Origin: Eubacterium limosum
GTDB lineage: Bacteria > Bacillota > Clostridia > Eubacteriales > Eubacteriaceae
Reading direction: 5' to 3'
Assembly (NCBI RefSeq): GCF_000807675.2
Contig: NZ_CP019962.1
Coordinates: forward strand, 1,178,001-1,242,000
DNA length: 64,000 nt
The notes below the pieces were generated by a model, which saw nothing but the letters and a program-made list of their open reading frames with translations, had not been told where the DNA came from and searched no databases. Every line of letters starts with the position of its first letter. Position 1 is the first letter of the stretch. The translations under genes were made by a program, and so were the position numbers. Positions 24,470-33,185 of this stretch are shown piece by piece.

Positions 24470-25300
24470 ATGAATCAACAGACAAGAGCGGAAATTGTTA
24501 AAATGTACAAGGAACAGAGAGCTAAAGGCGATATTTTAGTTGGTGTCGGCGCAGGTACCGGGATCACAGCCAAAAGCAGTGAACGCGGCGGCGCAGACAT
24601 GCTGATCATCTACAACTCTGGCCGTTACAGAATGGCCGGACGCGGCTCTCTGGCAGGCTTACTGTCCTATGGCGACGCTAACCAGATCGTTGTTGAGATG
24701 GCGTCTGAGGTACTGCCTGTTGTCAAGGATACTCCGGTACTTGCAGGTGTCTGCGGTACAGACCCTTTCCGCGTTATGGATGTTTTCTTAAAAGAGTTAA
24801 AAGACATGGGCTTCAGCGGCGTTCAGAACTTCCCGACTGTTGGTCTGATCGACGGCGTTTTCAGACAGAATCTGGAAGAAACAGACATGGGTTATGACCT
24901 GGAAGTTGAAATGATCCGTAAAGCGCATGAACTGGAGCTTTTAACCACACCTTATGTTTTTGATCCGGATCAGGCACGTAAAATGGCAGAAGCTGGCGCA
25001 GATATTTTAGTTGCTCACATGGGTCTTACCACTAAAGGAACCATTGGTGCGAAAACCGCTTTAACTCTGGATGACTGTGTTGTAAAAGTACGTGACATCA
25101 TGGAAGCTGGCCGCGAGGTAAATCCGGATATTATGGTTATCTGTCACGGTGGTCCGATTGCAGAACCGGAAGACGCAAAATATGTTATTGACCGTATCGA
25201 TGGCATTGATGGTTTCTTCGGCGCTTCCAGCATCGAACGTTTCGCAGCAGAAAAAGGCATTACCGCTCAGACAGAGGCTTTTAAAGAAATTAAAAAATAA
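24470..25300 (+). CDS. PEP-hydrolase-like TIM-barrel protein (Tm-1 C-terminal half)
   Basis: TIM-barrel protein of 276 residues of the phosphoenolpyruvate hydrolase-like family, the same fold as the C-terminal half of plant Tm-1. Visible motifs are [21 protein letters not shown] (about 22-42), [32 protein letters not shown] and a C-terminal [15 protein letters not shown]. It lies 25 nt behind the UPF0261 gene with its own AAAGGAG site, so the pair is an operon and their products probably work together. Two hairpin terminators follow. The reaction is unknown; the family name comes from a weak similarity to enzymes of phosphonopyruvate and PEP metabolism. Confidence 0.87.
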   Translation: MNQQTRAEIVKMYKEQRAKGDILVGVGAGTGITAKSSERGGADMLIIYNSGRYRMAGRGSLAGLLSYGDANQIVVEMASEVLPVVKDTPVLAGVCGTDPFRVMDVFLKELKDMGFSGVQNFPTVGLIDGVFRQNLEETDMGYDLEVEMIRKAHELELLTTPYVFDPDQARKMAEAGADILVAHMGLTTKGTIGAKTALTLDDCVVKVRDIMEAGREVNPDIMVICHGGPIAEPEDAKYVIDRIDGIDGFFGASSIERFAAEKGITAQTEAFKEIKK

Positions 25301-25311
25301 ATATTGAACAG

Positions 25312-25376
25312 AATCTCTTTTGGGGACTATGAGAGATTTTTTACCCGGCAGCCAGTATAGGCTGCCGGGTTTCTTA
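25312..25376 (+). terminator. Tandem intrinsic terminators
   Basis: Two successive hairpins with T tails: stem AATCTCT/AGAGATT (25312-25318 with 25332-25338), then a perfect 11-bp GC-rich stem (25343-25353 with 25360-25370). Confidence 0.85.
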
Positions 25377-25479
25377 ATTTTACCAAAAGCGTCCTGTTAT
25401 TACTGAAAACGACTGTGACTTTCACTCGTTTTGGGGTACAATAAAGTTAATTGAATTCTATAAAAGGGGGAATGCGATT

Positions 25480-26751
25480 TTGAAGAAAAAATCCATGGCA
25501 ACCACGGTTGCTGTCATGTCTGTCATTGCTTTATTTGTCTTTGGCTGTGTGCAGTATGTTAGCGCCAACGATACTAATGAACCGGTCACCGCTGCCGATG
25601 GGTCTGTGACCCTGACCAGTAATGAAAGGATTCAGGGCGATATGACCATTAGAGAGGGAAGTGCGGAAGGTGATATTTATGTCCGCAATACCCAGGTGGA
25701 TGGTGACATTTTCGTGATTCCCGATGCGGACAGTAAAACCGTCCATCTGGAAAATACCAGTTTCCAGGCTCTTGTCGTCAATAAAACCGGAACGATAGTA
25801 ACGCTCGACAAAACATCTCATGGCAACAGCTTTTATGTCAGCAGTCCGGCGGCAGCCGAAATCGGCGGAAAAATACCAGAGGTTAAAATTTCTCAGGTAG
25901 CCGGTGGCAGTAATCTCACTATTACACCCGATGCCGGGGTTGACCAGATGGTCATTGACGGACAGCAAACAGAGGTTACCATTAACAGCAGCATGAAAAA
26001 GGTAGTGGTCAGTCCAGGCGCTGCAGGCTGCCGTCTGAATATTAACGCCCCAGTAGAAACCCTTGACTTGAACGCGAGAGTGGATGCTGTTGTTGGAGCA
26101 AATATCCAGACCATGTTGCTGACTGACAGCGCAAAAGGAAGTAATGTTACTTTGGCAAACGGCGCTGTAATTGATAATTTTGCCTCTGAGGCACAGATGA
26201 CCCTTGGAGGAGACGGCAGCATTAATACCATGTATGTCAATTCACCTGCCAACATTACAGGTAGTGTGACAACCGGTAAAATTAATGTGCTGAACCATCC
26301 CATTGAACGCAAAGCAGAAGGAAATGCCATTAATATGGACCCCAATGCCAGCCCGTTCCAGATGTCACAGCCTCCGCTGCCAATGATTACACAGTCTCTG
26401 GAACAGCCTGAAAACCGCAAAGCAGAACCGTCTTCAGCTTCTCAGAGCACGGAAAACGCAGCACCAAGACAGGAAGTCACTGCTGCGCCTGAACAAACTG
26501 TAACGCCGTCAGCGCCGGAAACACCGGCAGCGACGCCAACGCCTGAGCCGGCACCAGCCCCCGCACCGACTCCAGAGCCAACACCTGAACCAGCGCCGGA
26601 GCCTGAACCAGCGCCGGAGCCGGCACCAGAACCTGAGCCGACACCCGAGCCTGCTCCAACTCCAGACCAGACGCCCAGTAATGATGAATCAGAAGCAGCT
26701 CCGCAGCCTACTGCAGTGGTTGTAGAAACAGATGACGCTACAGTTCGTTAA
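25480..26751 (+). CDS. Secreted beta-repeat protein with Pro/Glu/Ala-rich C-terminal tail
   Basis: I do not recognise a named family. The 423-residue product starts with a signal peptide (KKK, then a hydrophobic stretch to about residue 28, cleavage likely after YVSA). Residues about 35-285 are short repeats of small, Asn-, Gly- and Val-rich strands (GDIYVRNTQVDGDIFV, VDQMVIDGQQTEVTIN), which suggests a beta-helix like bactofilins or other polymer-forming proteins. The tail from about 340 to 400 is a low-complexity run of P, E, A and T, as found in wall-spanning regions, but there is no LPxTG sorting signal. The start codon is TTG 25480, with AAGGGGG 9 nt upstream. It is a single gene with a terminator behind. 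A role in the cell envelope is inferred. Confidence 0.7.
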   Translation: MKKKSMATTVAVMSVIALFVFGCVQYVSANDTNEPVTAADGSVTLTSNERIQGDMTIREGSAEGDIYVRNTQVDGDIFVIPDADSKTVHLENTSFQALVVNKTGTIVTLDKTSHGNSFYVSSPAAAEIGGKIPEVKISQVAGGSNLTITPDAGVDQMVIDGQQTEVTINSSMKKVVVSPGAAGCRLNINAPVETLDLNARVDAVVGANIQTMLLTDSAKGSNVTLANGAVIDNFASEAQMTLGGDGSINTMYVNSPANITGSVTTGKINVLNHPIERKAEGNAINMDPNASPFQMSQPPLPMITQSLEQPENRKAEPSSASQSTENAAPRQEVTAAPEQTVTPSAPETPAATPTPEPAPAPAPTPEPTPEPAPEPEPAPEPAPEPEPTPEPAPTPDQTPSNDESEAAPQPTAVVVETDDATVR

Positions 26752-26768
26752 TTCTCTTTATTAAAATA

Positions 26769-26806
26769 AAACCAGTTCGGATCACGCAAGTCCGAACTGG
26801 TTTTTT
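26769..26806 (+). terminator. Intrinsic terminator
   Basis: An 11-bp perfect stem (26771-26781 with 26791-26801) followed by six T. It falls inside the over-long frame of the next gene, which helps reject that gene's early start. Confidence 0.88.
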
Positions 26807-26821
26807 ATTTTGAAGATTTGC

Positions 26822-26850
26822 TTGACGAATGGTTCTGAAAAGCTTAGACT
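26822..26850 (+). promoter_or_regulatory. Promoter of the EamA transporter gene
   Basis: TTGACG (26822-26827), 17 nt, TAGACT (26845-26850). Transcription would begin near 26857, 40 nt before the chosen start codon. Confidence 0.65.
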
Positions 26851-26896
26851 GGATAGTACTCACCCAAAACAAAAACGACTGACCGGGAAATGGTGT

Positions 26897-27772
26897 ATGA
26901 TGAGAAACTCAAAGAGTATTATATACGGAAGCTTTATCATTTTGCAGTGCATGTTCTGGGGACTGGGGAATCCTGTTGCTAAAATAGGAATGGAAACCAT
27001 CAGTCCCTTTTATTGTCTTGCCCTGCGTTTTTTGATCGCCTTTATTATCTGTTATGGTTTGTTCCGCAAAAAAATTAAGACGCAGGTTAATAAAAATAAT
27101 TTTAAAGACGCGGTGGCCATCAGTATTTTTAATGCTGCGGCCTTTATTTTTTCAACGCTGGCACTCATATACAGCAGTGCGACCATTGCGGGTTTTTTGA
27201 TGGCTCTGGCGGTTATTTTCACCCCATTTATGGCCTATATTGTTCTGGGCAGGAAATTAAAAAAACGGACACTTATCTTCGTTGGTCTGGTAGTGCTGGG
27301 CCTTTATTTTTTGTGCGGAAGCCAGGGAGGCTTCAGTTTTGGAATCGGTGAGCTGCTGGCCTTGATGAGCTCGATTTCCTACGCGGCAACCATTACCTAC
27401 AGTTCAAAGCACGTAACCAATATCGGGCCGGAGGTACTGTCAACCATTCAGGCTGGTGTGGCAGCTGTTATCTGCTTTGTTTTTGCGTTTCTTTTGGAGG
27501 ATGGTCAGGTGCTGACCCAGGTTGGTCTTACAGGATGGTTTGCTGTGGTGTATCTGGCACTTGGCTGCACAGTAATAGCTTACCTGCTTCAAAATGTTGC
27601 GCTTAAGCATCTTTCAGCTGTTTTTGTATCGCTGGCCCTTTGCTCAGAGCCGATCTTTACAGCCTTCTTTTCATTCTTTTTACTGGGAGAGCGCCTTACG
27701 CTTAGCGGTGTTTTTGGCGCTGCTTTGATTATGGCAAGTATTGTACTGGCCTCGCTCTTTAATGGAGAGTGA
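26897..27772 (+). CDS. EamA/DMT-family transporter
   Basis: Drug/metabolite transporter of 291 residues with ten predicted membrane segments in two EamA repeats (first about 8-140, second about 150-285). Typical pieces are FWGLGNPVAKIGME in the first helix and CSEPIFTAFFSFFLLGERLT in the ninth, the usual EamA end motif. The frame can be read back to 26810, but that part begins in a terminator T run and crosses the promoter at 26822-26850, so I start at ATG 26897 (26900 is equally possible); the ribosome-binding site is weak (GGGAAA). The substrate is unknown; relatives export amino acids or metabolites. It converges on maf with a 6-nt gap. Confidence 0.83.
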   Translation: MMRNSKSIIYGSFIILQCMFWGLGNPVAKIGMETISPFYCLALRFLIAFIICYGLFRKKIKTQVNKNNFKDAVAISIFNAAAFIFSTLALIYSSATIAGFLMALAVIFTPFMAYIVLGRKLKKRTLIFVGLVVLGLYFLCGSQGGFSFGIGELLALMSSISYAATITYSSKHVTNIGPEVLSTIQAGVAAVICFVFAFLLEDGQVLTQVGLTGWFAVVYLALGCTVIAYLLQNVALKHLSAVFVSLALCSEPIFTAFFSFFLLGERLTLSGVFGAALIMASIVLASLFNGE

Positions 27773-27778
27773 AGCGTT

Positions 27779-28360
27779 TTATCTTTGTGGTGGGCTTATC
27801 TGCGCTTCAAAGCTTTTGAGCTCCCTTATAAGTCGGCTGATGGGCAGGCCGACCACATTGTAGTAATCACCATTGATCTTTTCCACAAGTAGAGCGCCTT
27901 TTCCCTGAATACCGTAGGCGCCGGCCTTATCCATGGGTTCTCCGGTGGCAATATATGCCCGTATTTCGTCCTCAGACAGAGGAAAAAAGCTAACATCTGT
28001 ACGCGTACAGAAAGCATTTCGCTCGCCGGATTTGGTGTAAATACAGACACCAGTAAAGACCTGATGCGTTTTTCCGGAGAGCGCAGACAGCATCTCAAAG
28101 GCATCTTCTTTGGTAGCAGGCTTGCCGTAAATGTGTTTGCCGGCAGCGACGACTGTGTCTGCGCCGATGATGAGATCATCGGGAAATTGTTCAGCAGCCA
28201 GCTGGGCTTTTCTGGTGGCAAGCATCATGACCGCCCCCTCGGGCGGGGTACAGCAGATAATGGTTTCGTCAGCGTCCACCGGGCGGGCTTCAAAGGGAAT
28301 GCCTGCCAGGGTCATGAGCTCTCTGCGCCGTGGTGACGCAGAAGCGAGAATAATTTTCAT
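27779..28360 (-). CDS. maf: Maf-family nucleoside triphosphate pyrophosphatase
   Basis: Maf protein of 193 residues. Maf enzymes hydrolyse dTTP/UTP or modified nucleotides to the monophosphate and can delay septation when overproduced. The N terminus ILASASPRRRELM is the family signature, and DADET, GADTVV and QVFTGV follow in order. The start at 28360 has AAAGGAG about 7 nt upstream. It is a lone gene with no visible cell-division neighbours. Sub-type (canonical versus modified nucleotide) cannot be fixed by eye. Confidence 0.93.
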   Translation of the reverse strand: MKIILASASPRRRELMTLAGIPFEARPVDADETIICCTPPEGAVMMLATRKAQLAAEQFPDDLIIGADTVVAAGKHIYGKPATKEDAFEMLSALSGKTHQVFTGVCIYTKSGERNAFCTRTDVSFFPLSEDEIRAYIATGEPMDKAGAYGIQGKGALLVEKINGDYYNVVGLPISRLIRELKSFEAQISPPQR

Positions 28361-28499
28361 AAAAAACTCCTTTTTTATTTCGTGTTGGTTAGCCTTATTA
28401 TATGCCCGGAAATCTAAAAAAACAAGCCTCCCGCGCGAAGGCAGAGAGACTTGCTGAAGGAGAGCAAATTTTATAGTGGTGTTCTGATAGTTTGATGTT

Positions 28500-29753
28500 T
28501 TACTGGATTCTGCTTACAAAGTCCGCGTAGGCTTCGCATCCATGCTCATGAACATCAAGGCCTTCAATTTCAACCACCCGCGGCACCCGGAGGCCGTGGC
28601 ATTTTTTAATGATGAAGAACATCACACCTGAGGTAACCAGGGCCCAGGCTGCGACTGCAATGATCCCCAGGAGCTGTACACCCAGCAGGGAGGCGCCGCC
28701 GCCGTAAAGCAAGCCGGTGACAGCATCCTCTGTACCAGGGGCGTAGTTGGCTAAAAGCCCGACCAGCAGGGTACCCATAACGCCGCAGCCGCCGTGGACG
28801 CTGATCGCGCCGACGGGATCATCAATTTTGAGCTTGGCGTCGATAAAAGGTACCAGAAGCGAGACCGTGATACCGCAGATCAGACCCACGAGAAGTGCGC
28901 CCCACAGAGTGATGACCTGACAGCCGGCAGTGATTCCCACCAGTCCGGCCAGAACGCCGTTGAGTGTCATGGAGACATCGGGCTTGCCATAGCGCAGCCA
29001 GGTAAAAAACATGACGGTTAAGCCGCCGGCACAGGCAGCCAGATTCGTGGTCATGGCAATATGGCCAATGTCCCCGTTGACTGCCAGGGTAGATCCGCAG
29101 TTAAAGCCAAACCATGCAAACCACAGGATGAACACGCCCAGAGCGCCCAGTGTCAGGGAATGGCCTGGAATGGCATTGGCCGAGCCGTCTTTATTGTATT
29201 TACCGATACGCGGCCCGACCATGACAGCGCCCATCAGGGCAACCCAGCCGCCGACTGAGTGGACAGCGGTGGAACCGGCAAAGTCGATAAAGCCCATCTG
29301 TGCCAGCCAGCCGCCGCCCCAGATCCAGTGGCCCGAAACGGGGTAGATGATTAAGCTGACAAAGGCAGAGCAAATGCAGTAGGCGGTAAATTTTGTTCTT
29401 CCAGCAACAGCGCCGGATACGATGGTGGCTGCAGTTGCACAGAAAACCGTCTGGAAGAAAATGAACAGCTCTGGCGTAACTGCGTCAAACTGTTCCAGAG
29501 ATAGAGAAGTAGGGTTGAAAAAACCGGAAGTACCGATAAAGGCGCTGTCGCCGCCAAACATAACGGCAAAACCCACACACAGGAACAAGACAGAGCCGAC
29601 CATAAAGTCGACGAAATTTTTCATGATAATATTACCAGCATTTTTGGCACGGGTAAAGCCGGTTTCCACCATGGCAAAGCCTGGCTGCATGAACATAACA
29701 AGACATGCCGCAAGAAAAACCCATACAATATCTGCTAATTGTTGCATTTCCAT
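28500..29753 (-). CDS. amt: Ammonium transporter Amt
   Basis: Amt/MEP/Rh channel-type ammonium transporter of 417 residues with eleven hydrophobic helices. Family features are MQPGFAMVETGFTRAKN near the N terminus, DFAGSTAVHSVGGWVALMGA (about 150-170, containing one pore histidine) and ISVHGGCGVMGTL (second pore histidine). The C-terminal tail needed for coupling and PII control is present. ATG 29753 has AGAGGT 6-7 nt upstream and begins MEMQQLADIVWV; the longer frame to 29822 lacks a signal. It lies behind glnK, the normal pairing in which uridylyl-free PII plugs the channel when nitrogen is plentiful. A hairpin with T tail lies between the two genes. Confidence 0.95.
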   Translation of the reverse strand: MEMQQLADIVWVFLAACLVMFMQPGFAMVETGFTRAKNAGNIIMKNFVDFMVGSVLFLCVGFAVMFGGDSAFIGTSGFFNPTSLSLEQFDAVTPELFIFFQTVFCATAATIVSGAVAGRTKFTAYCICSAFVSLIIYPVSGHWIWGGGWLAQMGFIDFAGSTAVHSVGGWVALMGAVMVGPRIGKYNKDGSANAIPGHSLTLGALGVFILWFAWFGFNCGSTLAVNGDIGHIAMTTNLAACAGGLTVMFFTWLRYGKPDVSMTLNGVLAGLVGITAGCQVITLWGALLVGLICGITVSLLVPFIDAKLKIDDPVGAISVHGGCGVMGTLLVGLLANYAPGTEDAVTGLLYGGGASLLGVQLLGIIAVAAWALVTSGVMFFIIKKCHGLRVPRVVEIEGLDVHEHGCEAYADFVSRIQ

Positions 29754-29782
29754 AATAAGACCTCTTTCTGAATAAAAAATAA

Positions 29783-29838
29783 GGGATCGGTTTTGATTTT
29801 TAATAAGATACGTAAAAATCAAAATCTATCCCCGTTGA
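29783..29838 (-). terminator. Attenuator-like hairpin between glnK and amt
   Basis: Read leftward, a 5-bp GGGAT/ATCCC stem continues into a 12-bp A/T stem and is followed by a T-rich run. It would reduce transcription entering amt from glnK, or mark a separate amt transcript. No hexaloop of the ANTAR type was seen in it. Confidence 0.5.
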
Positions 29839-29933
29839 TAAATAATGGCTTAAGTATTAAACTGTTAAAAGTGCGTTTTGAATATTATTCACTGGTTCTG
29901 TAAATAGGAAAGGGTTTGGATGTGGAATTGTTA

Positions 29934-30272
29934 TTAAAGGGCATCTGAACCGGTTTCTCCGGTACGGATACGGATAACGTCAGAAACGTCGTAAACAAAA
30001 ATTTTACCGCCGCCGATTTCATCGGTGGTAAGGCGGTCGGTTACCAGCTTGATGATGATGTCGGCAGTCTCATCGTCTGTAATGGTTTCGACCTTGATTT
30101 TTGGCAAAAAATTTACCGTATAGGATGTACCGCGGTAGGATTTTTTAAAGCCCTTTTGGTTACCATAGCCCATAATGTTGGTAATCATCATGCCTTGAAC
30201 GTCGCAGGTATTTAAAAGGTCTTTTAAATCCTCCAGCATGTCGGGCTTGACGACTATTTCTAATTTTTTCAT
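29934..30272 (-). CDS. glnK: PII nitrogen regulatory protein (GlnK/GlnB)
   Basis: PII signal protein of 112 residues. It reads 2-oxoglutarate and ATP/ADP and controls Amt and other nitrogen targets. The T loop is complete: KKSYRGTSYTVNFLPKIKVE, with Tyr at the position uridylylated in enterobacteria and the conserved Lys of the 2-oxoglutarate site. The B and C loops follow (TDEIGGGKIFVYDVSDVIRIRTGETG). An AAGGAGG site precedes the start at 30272. It is followed by amt and preceded by glnN with a strong terminator between, so glnK-amt is probably a separate unit from glnN. Confidence 0.95.
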   Translation of the reverse strand: MKKLEIVVKPDMLEDLKDLLNTCDVQGMMITNIMGYGNQKGFKKSYRGTSYTVNFLPKIKVETITDDETADIIIKLVTDRLTTDEIGGGKIFVYDVSDVIRIRTGETGSDAL

Positions 30273-30297
30273 AAGAACCTCCTTGCAAATTTTATAA

Positions 30298-30352
30298 TAA
30301 AAAAAGAGGAGCCCGGTTCTGGATAGATTTCCAGAGTCACGGGCTCCTCTTT
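30298..30352 (-). terminator. Intrinsic terminator of glnN
   Basis: Read leftward, a 13-bp perfect outer stem (30340-30352 with 30303-30315) encloses a second pairing (TCTGGA/TCCAGA) and is followed by seven or more T. Confidence 0.88.
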
Positions 30353-30389
30353 GAGCCGATTAAGAAGTGGTTATAGATTAAAAGGTGTT

Positions 30390-32510
30390 TTATACATAGA
30401 AGAGCAGGTCTTCATAGATGGGGAATGGCCAGTATTTTTCGCCGACCATGGTTTCCAGTTCATCTGCGGTTGCGCGCAGGCTTTCCATGGCTTCGATGAC
30501 CTTGCTCTGATAGAACCTGGCCTGTTCCTGTACATCTTCGATGCCCTGGGCTTCAATGACCGTCTTATCGAGAATTTCGACTTTTTTAACCAGAGAGCCA
30601 GATAATTTAGATACATTTTGGAGGACTGTTTCTTCGGCAGTTGCGTCGATGAAATCACCGAGGGCTTTTTTCTGAGTTAAAATATTTGCCAGATCCTTGG
30701 TGTAGTCCAGAACAGCTGGAAGGATCTCACGTTTTGCCATGGTCAGCATGGTTAAGGCTTCAATATTAAGGGTTTTGCTGTAGTCCTCAAAATGGATTTC
30801 CTGGCGGGCATCCAGCTCACCGTGGGTGTAAATGCCGTGCTTGTCAAACAGCTCGACATTTTTGGGCTCACAGTAAGTTGCGAAAGCATCCGGTGTGGCT
30901 TTCAGATTTGGTAAGCCTCGGCGTTCTGCCTCTTCAACCCACTCTTCAGAATAGTTGTTGCCGTTGAAGACAACCCGCTTATGTTCTTTAAGGGATTCTC
31001 TTAGCAGGTCGATCAATGCAGTTTCGAAATCATCCGCGGCTTCCAGCTTATCGGCAAATTCGCCGAGCACTTCAGCAACCATGGTGTTGAGCGCAATGTT
31101 CGGGCCGGCGATCGACTGGTTTGAGCCGAGCATTCTAAATTCAAATTTATTACCGGTAAAGGCAAAAGGCGATGTGCGGTTACGGTCGGTTGCGTCGACA
31201 ATAAAGTTTGGAACTGCGTCAACACCCAAGTCCATAACCAGATCTTTTGCTTCTTCGACCGGCTTGCCGGTTTCGAGCGATTTAAGGGCCGGTGTCAGCT
31301 GGTCTCCCAGGAAGATGGACACAATGGCCGGCGGCGCTTCATTTGCGCCGAGACGGTGGTCGTTGCCGGCACTGGCGACAGTACAGCGCAGTAACTCGGG
31401 ATAGCGGTCAACCGCTTCGATAACAGCGACCAGGAAGGTTAAAAACTGTAAATTTTCGGAAGGTGTTTTACCAGGATTCAGCAGGTTTTCACCGGTGTCT
31501 GTGCTTAAAGCCCAGTTATTGTGTTTACCGGAGCCGTTGACGCCGGCAAAGGGCTTTTCATGAAGCAGGCATTGCAGGTCGTGTCTGAAAGCTACCCTCT
31601 GCAGGGTTTCCATGATCAGCTGGTTGTTGTCAGTAGCCAGGTTGGAGGTTGAGAAAACAGGCGCCAGCTCATGTTGCGCAGGAGCAACCTCATTGTGGCG
31701 GGTTTTTGAAGGAATGCCAAGCTCCCATAATTCACGGTCAACATCGCGCATGAAGTGGCAGACACGTCCGCGGATACGGCCAAAGTAGTGGTCTTCTTTT
31801 TCCTGTCCTTTGGGGGCTTTTGAACCGAATAAGGTTCTGCCGGTGAGGATCAGGTCCTTACGTTTTTTATACATATCTCTTTCAATCAGGAAATATTCCT
31901 GCTCAGCGCCGACAGTGGTTGTAACCTTTTTAACATCCGTTTTGCCAAAGAGTCTGAGAATACGGATGGCCTCGTCACTGATGACCTTCATGGATCTTAA
32001 AAGCGGTGTTTTTTTATCCAGAATTTCACCGGAGTAGGAAATAAAGGTGGTTGGAATATAGAGTGTTGTTCCTTTCACAAAAGCAAAGGAGGTCGGGTCC
32101 CACGCGGTGTAGCCTCTGGCTTCAAAGGTTGCGCGAAGGCCGCCGGAAGGGAAAGAGGAAGCATCCGGTTCACCCTTGATCAGTTCTTTACCGGAGAATT
32201 CCATGATGACCTTGCCTTCTTCAGTTGGGCTGATAAAAGCGTCGTGCTTTTCTGCGGTGATACCAGTCATTGGCTGGAACCAGTGCGTGAAGTGGGTAGC
32301 GCCCTGTTCTAAAGCCCAGTCCTTCATGGCGTTTGCAACCACCTCGGCCACATTTTCATCAAGAGGGGTGTCCTCTTTAATGGTACTCATCATGGACTTG
32401 TAAATGTGCTTTGGCAGACGCTTACGCATTACCGTAATATTAAACACTTTTGAACCGAAAAGATCAATAACGTCATTCTTACAATCTTTTACTTCTAACT
32501 CTTCAGACAT
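30390..32510 (-). CDS. glnN: Type III glutamine synthetase (GlnN)
   Basis: Glutamine synthetase of the long type III group, 706 residues against about 440 for type I. It joins ammonia to glutamate with ATP in the cytoplasm. Family stretches include [16 protein letters not shown] (about 97-112), GAEQEYFLI (about 200), [27 protein letters not shown] (about 324-336) and [17 protein letters not shown]. An AGGAGG site precedes ATG 32510. A strong promoter (32919-32947) and a leader with ANTAR-type hairpin and terminator lie upstream, so expression is probably controlled by antitermination in response to nitrogen. A type I enzyme is encoded separately at 38696. Confidence 0.95.
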   Translation of the reverse strand: MSEELEVKDCKNDVIDLFGSKVFNITVMRKRLPKHIYKSMMSTIKEDTPLDENVAEVVANAMKDWALEQGATHFTHWFQPMTGITAEKHDAFISPTEEGKVIMEFSGKELIKGEPDASSFPSGGLRATFEARGYTAWDPTSFAFVKGTTLYIPTTFISYSGEILDKKTPLLRSMKVISDEAIRILRLFGKTDVKKVTTTVGAEQEYFLIERDMYKKRKDLILTGRTLFGSKAPKGQEKEDHYFGRIRGRVCHFMRDVDRELWELGIPSKTRHNEVAPAQHELAPVFSTSNLATDNNQLIMETLQRVAFRHDLQCLLHEKPFAGVNGSGKHNNWALSTDTGENLLNPGKTPSENLQFLTFLVAVIEAVDRYPELLRCTVASAGNDHRLGANEAPPAIVSIFLGDQLTPALKSLETGKPVEEAKDLVMDLGVDAVPNFIVDATDRNRTSPFAFTGNKFEFRMLGSNQSIAGPNIALNTMVAEVLGEFADKLEAADDFETALIDLLRESLKEHKRVVFNGNNYSEEWVEEAERRGLPNLKATPDAFATYCEPKNVELFDKHGIYTHGELDARQEIHFEDYSKTLNIEALTMLTMAKREILPAVLDYTKDLANILTQKKALGDFIDATAEETVLQNVSKLSGSLVKKVEILDKTVIEAQGIEDVQEQARFYQSKVIEAMESLRATADELETMVGEKYWPFPIYEDLLFYV

Positions 32511-32817
32511 AACAGCCTCCTAAATATAGATAATATGATTTTATTTTTCCTGCGTATGATAATAATACATGGGGTCAATTATAATGTAAAGGGAAAGATT
32601 AACCGGACAGAGGAAAGGGAGATTCCTCTGCGCGGTCATCGTTCCATGAGGGGAGCGGAAAAATTGAGGCGTTTCTCCGCCGATTAATTAAGGTATCCTG
32701 AGGAACTTATAAACAGTTCGTTTTAAGGAAGCATTCGTTGTCGATAAAAATAGATGCAACTGCCTGTGGAAGAAAGATACCGTCATTAATTTTTTGAACT
32801 CAAGTGATGAAGATAAT
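32511..32817 (-). promoter_or_regulatory. Distal part of the glnN leader
   Basis: No gene is seen in these 307 nt. Read leftward they follow the leader terminator and lead into glnN. They contain inverted repeats such as AGAGGAATCTCCCTTTCCTCT (32622-32642) and CGGCGGAGAAACGCC near 32670-32685, which may be further structure in the read-through transcript. Confidence 0.4.
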
Positions 32818-32862
32818 AAAAAAAGGCGCTATTAAAAGTGCGAAAACACTCTCAACAGCACC
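32818..32862 (-). terminator. Leader terminator of glnN
   Basis: Read leftward, a 16-bp uninterrupted stem (32847-32862 with 32825-32840, several G-U pairs) with a 6-nt loop is followed by seven T (32824-32818). Its first arm overlaps the second half of the ANTAR-type hairpin at 32854-32871, so the two cannot form together. Confidence 0.82.
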
Positions 32863-32896
32863 ATTGCTATCTTCAATTGCGGAATGTTGTTTCCGC
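32854..32896 (-). promoter_or_regulatory. ANTAR-type dual hairpin of the glnN leader
   Basis: Read leftward, hairpin 1 (32896-32879) has stem GCGGAA/TTCCGC and a 6-nt loop ACAACA. After 7 nt, hairpin 2 (32871-32854) has stem GATAGC/GCTGTT and loop AATGGT, with A at loop position 1 and G at position 4 as known for ANTAR protein targets. Hairpin 1 has the A but not the G. Hairpin 2 overlaps the terminator arm, the standard antitermination arrangement. Confidence 0.7.
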
Positions 32897-32918
32897 GTTT
32901 CTCTCAAGTTGTGATGTC

Positions 32919-32947
32919 ATTATAGACCAATTCCAGAGGCTTGTAAA
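32919..32947 (-). promoter_or_regulatory. Promoter of glnN
   Basis: On the minus strand TTTACA (32942-32947), 17 nt, TATAAT (32919-32924). The start lies about 16 nt ahead of the first leader hairpin. Confidence 0.75.
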
Positions 32948-33012
32948 GGGGTTTTTAAAGAAAAACGCGCTGAAACGGTTATCAAGATTACAATAAATTT
33001 ACAAAAGCATAT

Positions 33013-33078
33013 TGTATACATTTTGCAATCCTTATCAATCCTTTTTTGATTGAACTTGTATACAATCTATGGTATAAA
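33013..33078 (+). promoter_or_regulatory. Promoter of the glutamate synthase operon with palindromes
   Basis: TTGAAC (33050-33055), 17 nt, TATAAA (33073-33078). The perfect palindrome TTGTATACAA (33056-33065) lies between the two boxes and a near copy TTGTATACAT is at 33013-33022, 43 bp upstream. These look like operators; the protein is not known. Confidence 0.65.
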
Positions 33079-33106
33079 TAATAAAAATAAATAAGTACTC
33101 GATTAA

Positions 33107-33185
33107 GAACAATGGCGTTCGAACCGTACAGGATCAAAACAGACTGTGTATGCACAGATGGATAACACTGGCGTTGTCCAATCTG
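33107..33185 (+). promoter_or_regulatory. ANTAR-type dual hairpin of the glutamate synthase leader
   Basis: Hairpin 1: GAAC (33107-33110), loop AATGGC, GTTC (33117-33120). Hairpin 2: CAGAT plus GGATAAC (33155-33166), loop ACTGGC (33167-33172), GTTGTCC, one bulged A, ATCTG (33173-33185). Both 6-nt loops have A at position 1 and G at position 4, the ANTAR target rule. A T run (33245-33253) lies about 60 nt downstream, but I could not identify a compact terminator stem before it. The ANTAR gene is the last gene of this same operon. Confidence 0.7.

Noticed and set aside
20713-25300. CRISPR array and Tm-1-like genes as one defence island
   Set aside because: Apart from adjacency, and Tm-1 being antiviral in tomato, nothing links them; no cas, nuclease or other defence gene is present.
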